Assembly: GCA_025363025.1 (NCBI GenBank)
Contig: JANYEO010000254.1
Span: forward strand, 1-5,947
Reading direction: 5' to 3'
Origin: Opitutia bacterium
GTDB taxonomy: Bacteria; Verrucomicrobiota; Verrucomicrobiia; Opitutales; JANYEO01
Length of the DNA stretch: 5,947 bases
Shown here: piece by piece, positions 1-5,115 of the stretch
How the letters are laid out: every line of letters starts with the position of its first letter
How positions within the stretch are numbered: position 1 is the stretch's first letter
Made by a program: the position numbers and the translations under genes
Notes under the pieces: model-generated
What the model saw: only the letters and a program-made list of their open reading frames with translations
The model's database searches: none
What the model was told of the DNA's origin: nothing

Positions 1-328
1 CCGCACCGCCTATTTTTAGTGCGGTATTTTTATCCATATTGCCAAAAAGTAGGTCGCTATGGTTTTTAAAATCTTCTTCTGCTTGGTGAATATCGTCTAA
101 ATTATTATGCTCTGAGGCTAGTCGGGCGGTGAGTATATCGGCTCTAATAGCGTCGTGCATCATATCCGCTTCTAATTGGTTGCGAATGGCTAAAGTCGTT
201 TGTTCTACGGCAGAGAAACTAGTTGTGACACTCTTAAATTGGCTATAAACCGCAAAGGTCATGCCCGTTAATAAGGCAAATGCGGTGAGTGTGATACTGA
301 AGACTTTTGTACTAAGGGATAACTTCAT
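1..328 (-). CDS. Methyl-accepting chemotaxis-type sensor, N-terminal fragment
   Basis: This is a partial gene: 109 codons are visible and it runs off the left edge of the window. It opens with a short basic N-terminus (MKLSLSTK) followed by one hydrophobic segment at about residues 9-30, a signal-anchor membrane helix. After that comes a helical region containing EADMMHDAIRADIL at about residues 54-67. That motif is typical of the start of the four-helix-bundle sensory domain of many methyl-accepting chemotaxis proteins and related sensors. The next helix (EEDFKNHSDLLFGN) also fits this pattern. The HAMP and signalling domains would lie outside the window, so a histidine kinase or cyclase with the same sensor domain is not excluded. 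The start at 328 is the only ATG before the membrane helix. It has no SD site and is preceded by a C-rich leader. The expected role is to sense a periplasmic or membrane signal and pass it to a cytoplasmic signalling domain. Confidence 0.72.
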   Translation of the reverse strand, partial: MKLSLSTKVFSITLTAFALLTGMTFAVYSQFKSVTTSFSAVEQTTLAIRNQLEADMMHDAIRADILTARLASEHNNLDDIHQAEEDFKNHSDLLFGNMDKNTALKIGGA

Positions 329-360
329 GGGGTAGGGGGGGAGTATAAGGAAGGTAGCTA

Positions 361-391
361 TTTATACTAAGCATTTAAATCAAGAGGGCAA
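361..391 (-). promoter_or_regulatory. Possible promoter of the MCP-type sensor gene
   Basis: Read on the minus strand, there is a TATAAA box at 366-361 and a TTGCCC box at 391-386, separated by 19 bp, which is longer than the ideal 17. Transcription would start about 26 nt before the ATG at 328. A perfect inverted repeat, AACTTT / AAAGTT (390-395 and 401-406, 5-nt loop), overlaps the upstream box and could be an operator. Only the -10 box is convincing. Confidence 0.25.
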
Positions 392-431
392 CTTTATTGA
401 AAAGTTATCCTTACTGCTCGATTTACGTTTT

Positions 432-475
432 TTTAAAAGAAAACCCCCTGCCAAGATTGCTCTGGGTAGGGGGTT
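432..475 (-). terminator. Rho-independent terminator of the HU gene
   Basis: On the minus strand AACCCCCT pairs with AGGGGGTT (475-468 with 449-442). The stem continues past one C-A mismatch with two more G-C pairs (466-465 with 452-451). The loop is about 12 nt. The stem is followed at once by TTTTCTTTT. The stem is G-C rich and the T-run lies on the minus strand only, so it ends transcripts coming from the HU gene, whose stop codon is 56 nt upstream. It also insulates the sensor gene further left. Confidence 0.85.
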
Positions 476-530
476 GCAAATTAAATCAACTTAAGCGCTT
501 ACATAAACACCAGTTGGTTAATTGAACTAA

Positions 531-809
531 TTATTGAACCAATGTTTTAAGACCTAGACCTGCTTTGAATTTAACGGTCTTCGAGGCCTTGATCTTGATC
601 TTTTCGCCAGTGCGCGGGTTGACACCCATGCGAGCTGCACGTTTAGCAACCGAGAAGGTGCCAAATCCAATGAGTTGGACTGGCTTAGCTTTTTTAAGAC
701 CTTTCTTGATGGCGTCGATGACGGCTTCAACAGAGCGCTCAGCGGCGGCTTTTGAAGTGTCTTTACCGAGGGTTTTTTGGACTTCTGCTACGAGTTCTGC
801 CTTGTTCAT
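531..809 (-). CDS. HU-family nucleoid DNA-binding protein
   Basis: The 92-residue product is a full-length HU/IHF-family protein (the usual length is about 90). The N-terminal helical dimerisation part starts MNKAELVAEVQKTLGKD. The family signature around IGFGTFSV lies at about residues 47-54. The DNA-binding beta-arm contains R-x-G-x-NPRTGEKIKIKAS with the intercalating proline of the NPRTG turn, and the chain ends in the usual basic VKFKAGLGLK stretch. As a dimer it bends and wraps DNA non-specifically in the nucleoid. It appears to be its own transcription unit: the CNNM gene upstream on the same strand is 209 bp away, and a strong terminator lies 56 nt downstream. The ATG at 809 fits the family start exactly but has no SD site (the leader is A-rich, ACCCGTAAACT). 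The absence of lineage-specific insertions means HU and IHF subunits cannot be told apart with certainty, but HU is much the better match. Confidence 0.96.
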   Translation of the reverse strand: MNKAELVAEVQKTLGKDTSKAAAERSVEAVIDAIKKGLKKAKPVQLIGFGTFSVAKRAARMGVNPRTGEKIKIKASKTVKFKAGLGLKTLVQ

Positions 810-828
810 AGTTTACGGGTTAAGTGGG

Positions 829-856
829 TTTTTAGTTAGAGTGATTTCACTACCAA
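829..856 (-). promoter_or_regulatory. Possible HU promoter with embedded palindrome
   Basis: On the minus strand a TTGGTA box (856-851) and a TAAAAA box (834-829) are 16 bp apart, each matching the sigma-70 consensus at four of six positions. The perfect 5-bp inverted repeat AGTGA-TT-TCACT (840-851) sits in the spacer, where a bound repressor would block RNA polymerase. The promoter would give a leader of roughly 10-15 nt. The palindrome is certain. The promoter assignment is weak. Confidence 0.28.
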
Positions 857-887
857 CACGATACAAACTGAGAAAAAATTGAGCCGC

Positions 888-925
888 TCGCAATGAAAAA
901 ACAGCGTTTTTGCGAACTTTTTTTT
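888..925 (+). terminator. Terminator-like hairpin in the CNNM-HU gap
   Basis: TCGCAA (888-893) pairs with TTGCGA (910-915). Three further A-T pairs are possible after a 2-nt bulge. An 8-T run follows at 918-925. In plus orientation this looks like a Rho-independent terminator, although no plus-strand gene ends here, so it may stop antisense transcription. Read on the minus strand, where the CNNM transcript arrives, the hairpin is followed by a TTTTTT run only after 9 nt, so termination of CNNM is possible but not clear. Confidence 0.35.
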
Positions 926-1018
926 ATACGGGGGTGTTCGAAGCCGCATGGAGAGCTCTATAAAAGAGTAGAAACACGCCTGATTTGCATAGAAAGCGCA
1001 TGTGCGTCTCCAGTGTCT

Positions 1019-2095
1019 TTATAGTGAAGAAGGGGGCGAGTTTGAAGGCGGAGTTGATTTTTTTTTATTATGTTTGGACTCGTATAGCTCCCGCGCCAAA
1101 GCACGCATATCAATGGCAACATCGTCTTTTTCAAAAATTTCTTGGCCTACTAAATGTTCAAAAATGTCTTCGAGCGTGATAACGCCTGCTAGAGAACCGA
1201 ACTCATCCAGTACGATGGCCAATTTTTGATGATGTTTTAAACATAGGCGCAGGGCTTCTGCGGCTGTATTGGTTTCGTTGATGAAAAAAGTTTCTTGGGC
1301 GAGTTCTTTAATTTTAGTTTGCTCTTGGCCGCTAGCTTTTGCCTTTAAAAGATCCCGCCGTCTTAAGATGCCGGTGCAATGATCGAGCACTTCATGGTAT
1401 AGCAATATGCGGGAGAAGGGCAGGTTGGATGTTTCGGTTAAAACTTCTTCTACCGTGAGGGCATCGGACAGGGCATAGACTACCGAACGAGGGGTTAAAA
1501 TTTGGTGGACGAGTACGTCATCTAGGCTGAGGGCATTGACGATCATGGTCCGTTCATCTGCCGTTAGGGTGCCATCTTCCGCGCTTTTTTCGGCAATTAG
1601 GACAATATCTTCGGCGGGTGTCGCTGCATCGGGTGATTTACGGAGAACAAAACTTAGCGCATGCTTGCAGGCCCACGATATGGGACCTGTGAGGAGGCGG
1701 ATCACCAGTAGGGGGTAGACTAAAACGTGTTGCCACCACACGCGGTACAAGATGCCAATATTTTTTGGGAGGATCTCCGCAAAGATAAGAATGCCTAGTG
1801 TGAAGCCTACTGAGAATAGCACAAGCGTGTTGCCTGTATAATGAAGTTTTTCGCTGGCAATATTCCCTACCCACAAAGCGCCGAGGGTGTTGGCAACCGT
1901 GTTAACAGATAAGATAGCGGAGCTTGTTTCCGCAATTTCTTCTTTAAAGCGTTCTAAGAGTTCACCTTTGCGCAGGGACTTCTTTTTGAGGGCTTCAATT
2001 TCGGTAGGCGTCGTGCTGAGAATAACGGCTTCTAGCAGTGAGCAAAAAAAAGAGAAAAGCAGGGTAAGGCCTACAGCGAATAAAAATTCGGTCAT
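1019..2095 (-). CDS. CNNM-domain / CBS-pair membrane protein (CorB/CorC-like, short form)
   Basis: The 358-residue protein has the CNNM transporter architecture. The transmembrane part covers about residues 1-145, with helices near 4-26, 60-80, 90-111 and 122-140. It carries S19-x-x-E22 in the first helix, N65 and N69 in the second, and the family hallmark E107-ILPK at 107-111. These polar residues sit where CNNM/CorC proteins bind Mg2+ within the membrane. A linker with the typical AEDGTLTADERTMIVNALSL pattern (172-191) leads into a CBS pair at about 200-325, ending GVITLEDIFEHLVG. CBS pairs bind ATP and regulate transport. The chain ends about 30 residues later in a Lys/Ser/Pro-rich tail, without the C-terminal CorC_HlyC domain found in many bacterial members. 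The likely role is Mg2+ (or Co2+) efflux or homeostasis at the inner membrane. Older databases call this family hemolysin-like, which is misleading. The gene is divergent from the zinc-ribbon gene. The ATG at 2095 begins just before the first helix and has no SD site. Confidence 0.9.
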   Translation of the reverse strand: MTEFLFAVGLTLLFSFFCSLLEAVILSTTPTEIEALKKKSLRKGELLERFKEEIAETSSAILSVNTVANTLGALWVGNIASEKLHYTGNTLVLFSVGFTLGILIFAEILPKNIGILYRVWWQHVLVYPLLVIRLLTGPISWACKHALSFVLRKSPDAATPAEDIVLIAEKSAEDGTLTADERTMIVNALSLDDVLVHQILTPRSVVYALSDALTVEEVLTETSNLPFSRILLYHEVLDHCTGILRRRDLLKAKASGQEQTKIKELAQETFFINETNTAAEALRLCLKHHQKLAIVLDEFGSLAGVITLEDIFEHLVGQEIFEKDDVAIDMRALARELYESKHNKKKSTPPSNSPPSSL

Positions 2096-2112
2096 AATGA
2101 GTGGTGTTCTTT

Positions 2113-2138
2113 AAAATCGTGATTTTGACCGAAAAATC
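2113..2138. promoter_or_regulatory. Inverted AAAATC/GATTTT cluster in the divergent promoter region
   Basis: Three alternating copies of one 6-bp motif occur in 26 bp: AAAATC (2113-2118), GATTTT (2121-2126) and AAAATC (2133-2138). Neighbours are inverted with spacers of 2 and 6 bp. The cluster lies 18-43 bp upstream of the CNNM start in the 112-bp divergent gap, where an operator would be expected. No binding protein can be named, and A/T-rich motifs also arise by chance. Confidence 0.3.
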
Positions 2139-2207
2139 GAGGTTTATCGTTCATCGGTGTTTTTTTCCCATTGCGCTTAAGGGAATGCTTACATAAAAGT
2201 CCTAACC

Positions 2208-2915
2208 GTGGATGACGCCCTTAGTTCCCTCCTAGACCTCCAAGGTCACGACATTTGCTTTTTAGAGCTCTCAAATCAGCTAAAAGCTGTGCCCATTGGG
2301 GTAGATGCGCTCTTAGCCAAAATGGCTAAAATTAAAGCTGTTTTTTCAGAAGCAGAAAGCCTTTATCAACTGAAGGAAGTTCGCCGGCGAGAGATTGATT
2401 TAAAAATTGCTAGTCAAGAAGAGTTGATTGTGCGCTACAAAACGCAGCAGATTTCCGTTAAAAAAAATGAAGAATATGGCGCGCTGGAGCATCAGATAAC
2501 GGCTGTTCGTCAAGAAATGAGCGGGTTGGAGGAAGAGGGGATTGTTTTGCTGATGGACCTAGATGAAGCCCGGGCCCAATTGGCTGAGGCTGCTGCTCAG
2601 TATAAAGACAAAACGGCCCAGTTAAATGAAGCATTAGGTATGCTTAAATCGAGCGAAAGTGTGCTTAAAGCCAAGGTTGCAGCTGCTGAGCAAGTTTATC
2701 AAGCGGCCCTAGCCCTCCTCTCATCTGATATGCGTGAGCGTTATGAATGGGTGAAAAAACGTGTGGCGCGCCCTCCATTTGTAGTGCCTTTAAAGGATCA
2801 TCGCTGCCAGGGGTGTTTTCTGAAGCTTTCGCAAGAGGTAGAAGGGGCGGTTTTAACGGTGGGGTATGCGCCTTGTGATCAGTGCGGGCGGTTGATTTAT
2901 ACGGCTGTTATATAA
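2208..2915 (+). CDS. Coiled-coil zinc-ribbon protein (CT398/DUF164-type)
   Basis: The 235-residue soluble protein has two parts. Residues from about 10 to 180 form a long helical hairpin rich in Glu, Lys, Gln and Ala. It includes the conserved KKNEEYGALEHQI segment at about 84-96, which matches the KN-x-EY-x-AL signature of this family near the tip of the hairpin. The C-terminus is a C4 zinc ribbon with C200-x2-C203 and C223-x2-C226, preceded by the family's VVPLKDHRC lead-in. The chlamydial homologue CT398 (CdsZ) binds sigma-54 and type III secretion components, but in most bacteria the role is unknown, so a function in protein-protein or nucleic-acid contacts is as far as this can go. The GTG at 2208 is the only usable start: the frame is open from 2181 but holds no ATG, GTG or TTG before it. 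There is no SD site. A weak promoter (TTGCGC 2171-2176, 17 bp, TAAAAG 2194-2199) would place the mRNA start within a few bases of the GTG. Confidence 0.88.
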   Translation: MDDALSSLLDLQGHDICFLELSNQLKAVPIGVDALLAKMAKIKAVFSEAESLYQLKEVRRREIDLKIASQEELIVRYKTQQISVKKNEEYGALEHQITAVRQEMSGLEEEGIVLLMDLDEARAQLAEAAAQYKDKTAQLNEALGMLKSSESVLKAKVAAAEQVYQAALALLSSDMRERYEWVKKRVARPPFVVPLKDHRCQGCFLKLSQEVEGAVLTVGYAPCDQCGRLIYTAVI

Positions 2916-3016
2916 ATACAGTTTTTCATTCTTATCTTGTTGGTTGGCATGGGGATGTAGTGTAATTATTGGCGATTTCTTGACAGGTGTGGTCCGTTTG
3001 TGCGACTGTGCTGCCT

Positions 3017-3421
3017 ATGATTACTTTAAGCGAATCCGCAATTCAAGAAATCCAACGTTTGGCCGGCGAGATGGCCCGTGAAGGCCAGGGCCTGCGTTTT
3101 TTTGTAGAAGGCAGTTGCTGCAGTCGTTCTTACGGCATGGGGTTTGATGATCCTAGGGAAGAAGACCAAGTGCTCGAAACCCATGGGGTAAAGTTATTAG
3201 TTGGGCCCGAAAGTGTCTCTTACACACAAGGGCTGGCTATTGATTTTACAACCGGGCCTGAAGGCAGTGGGTTCGAAATTTTATCTGCAAAAGACGCTGA
3301 AGGCGGCTGTTGTAGCTCAGGCGAAGGCGCTTCTGCTAAGGAAGAGGGCAGCTGTTGCCGTTCCGGCTCTGATACACATAACCATGCGGAGCAACAAGGC
3401 GGCGGTTGTTGCCGTAACTAG
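3017..3421 (+). CDS. IscA/HesB-like Fe-S protein with Cys-doublet tail
   Basis: The 134-residue product starts MITLSESAIQEIQRLAGE, the normal opening of A-type Fe-S carrier (IscA/HesB) proteins, so I chose the ATG at 3017. The reading frame also has a GTG at 2987, which would add ten unconserved residues. The beta-rich core follows, with GSCCSRSYGMGF (32-43) in place of the family's GGCSGxxYxxxF and the first ligand cysteine at C34 or C35. The family's C-terminal CGC is replaced by GGCC (C98-C99). The protein does not stop there, as IscA (about 107 residues) does. A Gly/Ser/Glu-rich tail adds GSCC (C113-C114), two histidines (H121, H123) and a terminal GGGCC (C131-C132). All eight cysteines are in four adjacent pairs. 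Canonical A-type proteins carry or deliver Fe-S clusters. This one may bind clusters or a soft metal differently. It resembles the HesB-related group that includes selenoproteins elsewhere, but no in-frame TGA is present. It is not part of a visible isc or suf operon. Confidence 0.85.
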   Translation: MITLSESAIQEIQRLAGEMAREGQGLRFFVEGSCCSRSYGMGFDDPREEDQVLETHGVKLLVGPESVSYTQGLAIDFTTGPEGSGFEILSAKDAEGGCCSSGEGASAKEEGSCCRSGSDTHNHAEQQGGGCCRN

Positions 3422-3428
3422 AGGCCGC

Positions 3429-3535
3429 TGCATAATTCATGATTTATGAGTTTTTGGTCGGTTGTCGCTCCTTAAGTACCTTTAGTACATTCGTCACTCC
3501 GTCCTACAAATTTCTCAAAATCAAAGCATTCTGCA
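3429..3535. repeat. 107-bp imperfect palindromic intergenic element
   Basis: Two outer arms are inverted copies of each other. The left arm (3429-3463) begins TGCATAATTCATGATTT. The complement of the right arm (3500-3535) begins TGCAGAATGCTTTGATTT. The likeness continues to GGTCGG versus GGACGG, with small gaps. The middle carries two direct repeats: CTTAAGTAC / CTTTAGTAC (3471-3488, tandem) and GTCGCTCC / GTCACTCC (3464-3471 and 3493-3500). It has no coding capacity. It starts 8 bp after the IscA-like stop codon. The shape fits a REP-like or MITE-like element, or a structured transcript end. A second, partial copy lies at 5056-5103, which shows that the sequence is dispersed. Confidence 0.7.
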
Positions 3536-3579
3536 ATCGACTTCAATTAAGGTAAGACGTCCTCTTTTTATTCTAATTT

Positions 3580-3626
3580 AAAGATCCCCTCTTTTTCTCG
3601 TTACGGGGAAGGGAGGGGTTCTTTTG
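3580..3626 (+). terminator. Rho-independent terminator after the IscA-like gene
   Basis: AAAGATCCCCTC (3580-3591) pairs with GAGGGGTTCTTT (3613-3624): 11 of 12 positions pair, with one T-T mismatch. The loop is 21 nt and the right side runs into TTCTTTT. With A's on the left arm and T's on the right it could work in both directions, but it is placed to end the transcript of the IscA-like gene and so to separate it from the MATE gene 39 bp downstream. Confidence 0.8.
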
Positions 3627-3664
3627 TCCTCAAAAACTCGCTTTAAGGCGGGAAGGTTAATTTT

Positions 3665-5050
3665 ATGCAAGCGCTCAATATACCAGGTCAACCCTTAACA
3701 CGCTATCCCGTGGGTTCACTTAGGGAAATATGGATGATGTCGTTCCCTTTGATGCTGACGGCGGCATCGGGATGTTTAATGCATTTCTTCGATAGGGTGA
3801 TTTTATCTCATTATAGCTTAGAGGCGATGAATACCGCGGTTACGGCTTATATGCCGATGGTGACCCTTCAGTTCAGCACACTTGCTATTGCGGCCATTGC
3901 AGAAGTATTTGTTGGTCAATATAATGGAGCAGGCAAAAAAGAACAATTGGGCTGGCCGGTTTGGCAGATGGTGTATTTTTCGCTCCTGACATCACTGATC
4001 TTTTTCCCCGTTGCTTTTTGGCTAGCGCCTTATTTAATTCCCTCCGTTTATAAGCAAGAAGGGGCGGCCTATCTGTCTTTGTCGCTTTATTTTGGACCTA
4101 TTTTTCCTTTAATAGCTGCTCTTTCGTGTTTTTTTATAGGCCGCGGGCGAGTGTGGATGGTGACCATTGCTACTTTTTTGGCCAATATTTTAAATGTGGG
4201 GTTGGCTTGGGTCTTTATTTTTGGCTGGAGGGATGTTATACCCTCTATGGGCATTCAAGGGGCGGCCTGGGCGACTGGGCTTTCTGTAATAGCAGAGGCT
4301 ATTTTGCTCGGGTTCTTTTTTTTAAGTTCAGCGAATCGGCGCACTTTTAAAACAGGAGACGCTCGGTTTCGTCCGCATTTATTTTTGCAATGCTTGAAGG
4401 TTGGGGTCCCTAGTTCCATCGGGCATTTGGTAGAAATTGCCGGATGGTCCTTAATCCTTTATATGGTGGCCGAGTGTAGCCCCATTCATGCTACTATTTT
4501 TAATATCTGCCAGTCACTGTGGATTTTGTTTTCCTTTTTAATCGAGGGCTTGAGCAAGGGCGTGATAGCCCTGGTTGCCAATGCGCTGGGGGCGGGGAAG
4601 CTCGAGCGTGTGCGGGCTACTTACCGCTCTTCTATACTCCTTTGTCTGATTATATTTTCGCTGCTTTTAGGCCTTTCTTGGGCTTTCCCAGGGGCTATTA
4701 TATCGCTTTTCTTTGACGCATCTATTGATGCACAGCTCGCTTCACTTGCGATGACGGGGCTGCGCTTAATTACGCTTGTTTTATTCTTTGACGCCATTGC
4801 TTGGGCTTCTGCTGGCGTTATTATCGCGGCAGGGGATACACGCTTTGTGATGATAACGGGGATATGGATTACCTGGTTTTTAGTGGTTATCCCTGTTTAT
4901 TACTTTGTCGTGCATCAGGGAGGAGGGCCTCTTTTGGCCAATACGATCGGAGTCGGCGCTGCCGCTATTAATGCCAGTGTCTATGCTGCGCGTTATTTTA
5001 GCGGCAAGTGGCGGTTAGCAGCTTTAGATATTCAAGAGACCGCTACATAA
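3665..5050 (+). CDS. MATE-family multidrug/toxin exporter
   Basis: The 461-residue inner-membrane protein has about 12 hydrophobic helices in two homologous halves, the normal size and topology for MATE exporters, which expel organic cations or toxins in exchange for Na+ or H+. Both halves show the expected loop after their second helix: GQYNGAGKKE at 84-93 and ANALGAGK at 305-312. The three membrane carboxylates known from NorM of Vibrio cholerae (D36, E255, D371) have counterparts at D43 (HFFDRV, helix 1), E257 (HLVEIAGW, helix 7) and D376 (LFFDAIAW, helix 10), so the cation site looks intact. A NorM-like subtype is likely, and the substrate cannot be told from sequence. The ATG at 3665 is the one start in this window with a fair SD site, GGAAGG at 3651-3656, 8 nt upstream. 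The gene stands alone between a terminator and a convergent response-regulator gene, and it is bracketed by related repeats (3485-3532 and 5056-5103). Confidence 0.94.
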   Translation: MQALNIPGQPLTRYPVGSLREIWMMSFPLMLTAASGCLMHFFDRVILSHYSLEAMNTAVTAYMPMVTLQFSTLAIAAIAEVFVGQYNGAGKKEQLGWPVWQMVYFSLLTSLIFFPVAFWLAPYLIPSVYKQEGAAYLSLSLYFGPIFPLIAALSCFFIGRGRVWMVTIATFLANILNVGLAWVFIFGWRDVIPSMGIQGAAWATGLSVIAEAILLGFFFLSSANRRTFKTGDARFRPHLFLQCLKVGVPSSIGHLVEIAGWSLILYMVAECSPIHATIFNICQSLWILFSFLIEGLSKGVIALVANALGAGKLERVRATYRSSILLCLIIFSLLLGLSWAFPGAIISLFFDASIDAQLASLAMTGLRLITLVLFFDAIAWASAGVIIAAGDTRFVMITGIWITWFLVVIPVYYFVVHQGGGPLLANTIGVGAAAINASVYAARYFSGKWRLAALDIQETAT

Positions 5051-5055
5051 TGCAT

Positions 5056-5103
5056 GTATATTCGCCTTTTCGTCCTACAAATTCCTCAAAATCCAAGCAT
5101 TCC
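5056..5103 (+). repeat. Half-copy of the intergenic palindromic element
   Basis: These 48 bp match 3485-3532 at 40 positions by my count, without gaps, in the same orientation. The best part is CGTCCTACAAATT, then CTCAAAATC and AAGCATTC. Only the centre-right half of the element is present, since the left arm is missing before it. It fills most of the 65-bp gap between the convergent stop codons of the MATE and response-regulator genes. No other terminator is visible there. Confidence 0.75.
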
Positions 5104-5115
5104 TCAGCGGGTTCT

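Noticed and set aside
368..400. Sigma-28 (flagellar) promoter before the sensor gene, suggested by TAAAGTT on the minus strand
   Set aside because: The -35 half matches, but at the required spacing there is nothing like GCCGATAA.
565..882. Plus-strand open frame of 105 codons across the HU gene
   Set aside because: It is antisense to a clear HU gene and its product has no recognisable pattern. The frame is open because of HU codon use.
1638..1874. Other-frame open frames within CNNM (also 1536-1718 and 1887-2114)
   Set aside because: They overlap a well-supported membrane-protein gene and show no domain or start signal of their own.
2987..3016. GTG at 2987 as start of the IscA-like gene, and TTGACA at 2980-2985 as its promoter
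   Set aside because: The extra ten residues do not match the family, whose normal start is the ATG at 3017. The TTGACA has no acceptable -10 box at 16-18 bp.
2916..3016. Small RNA or RNase P RNA after the zinc-ribbon gene
   Set aside because: The gap is only about 100 bp and shows no conserved helices or terminator. tRNA-like cloverleaf pairing was also not found.
3201..3449. Alternative frame over the IscA-like gene
   Set aside because: The IscA core is encoded in the other frame. This one gives an Ala/Val-rich shadow with no family likeness.
3421..3664. CRISPR array in the repeat-rich gap
   Set aside because: The repeats are inverted arms and two short direct pairs, without regular repeat-spacer units.
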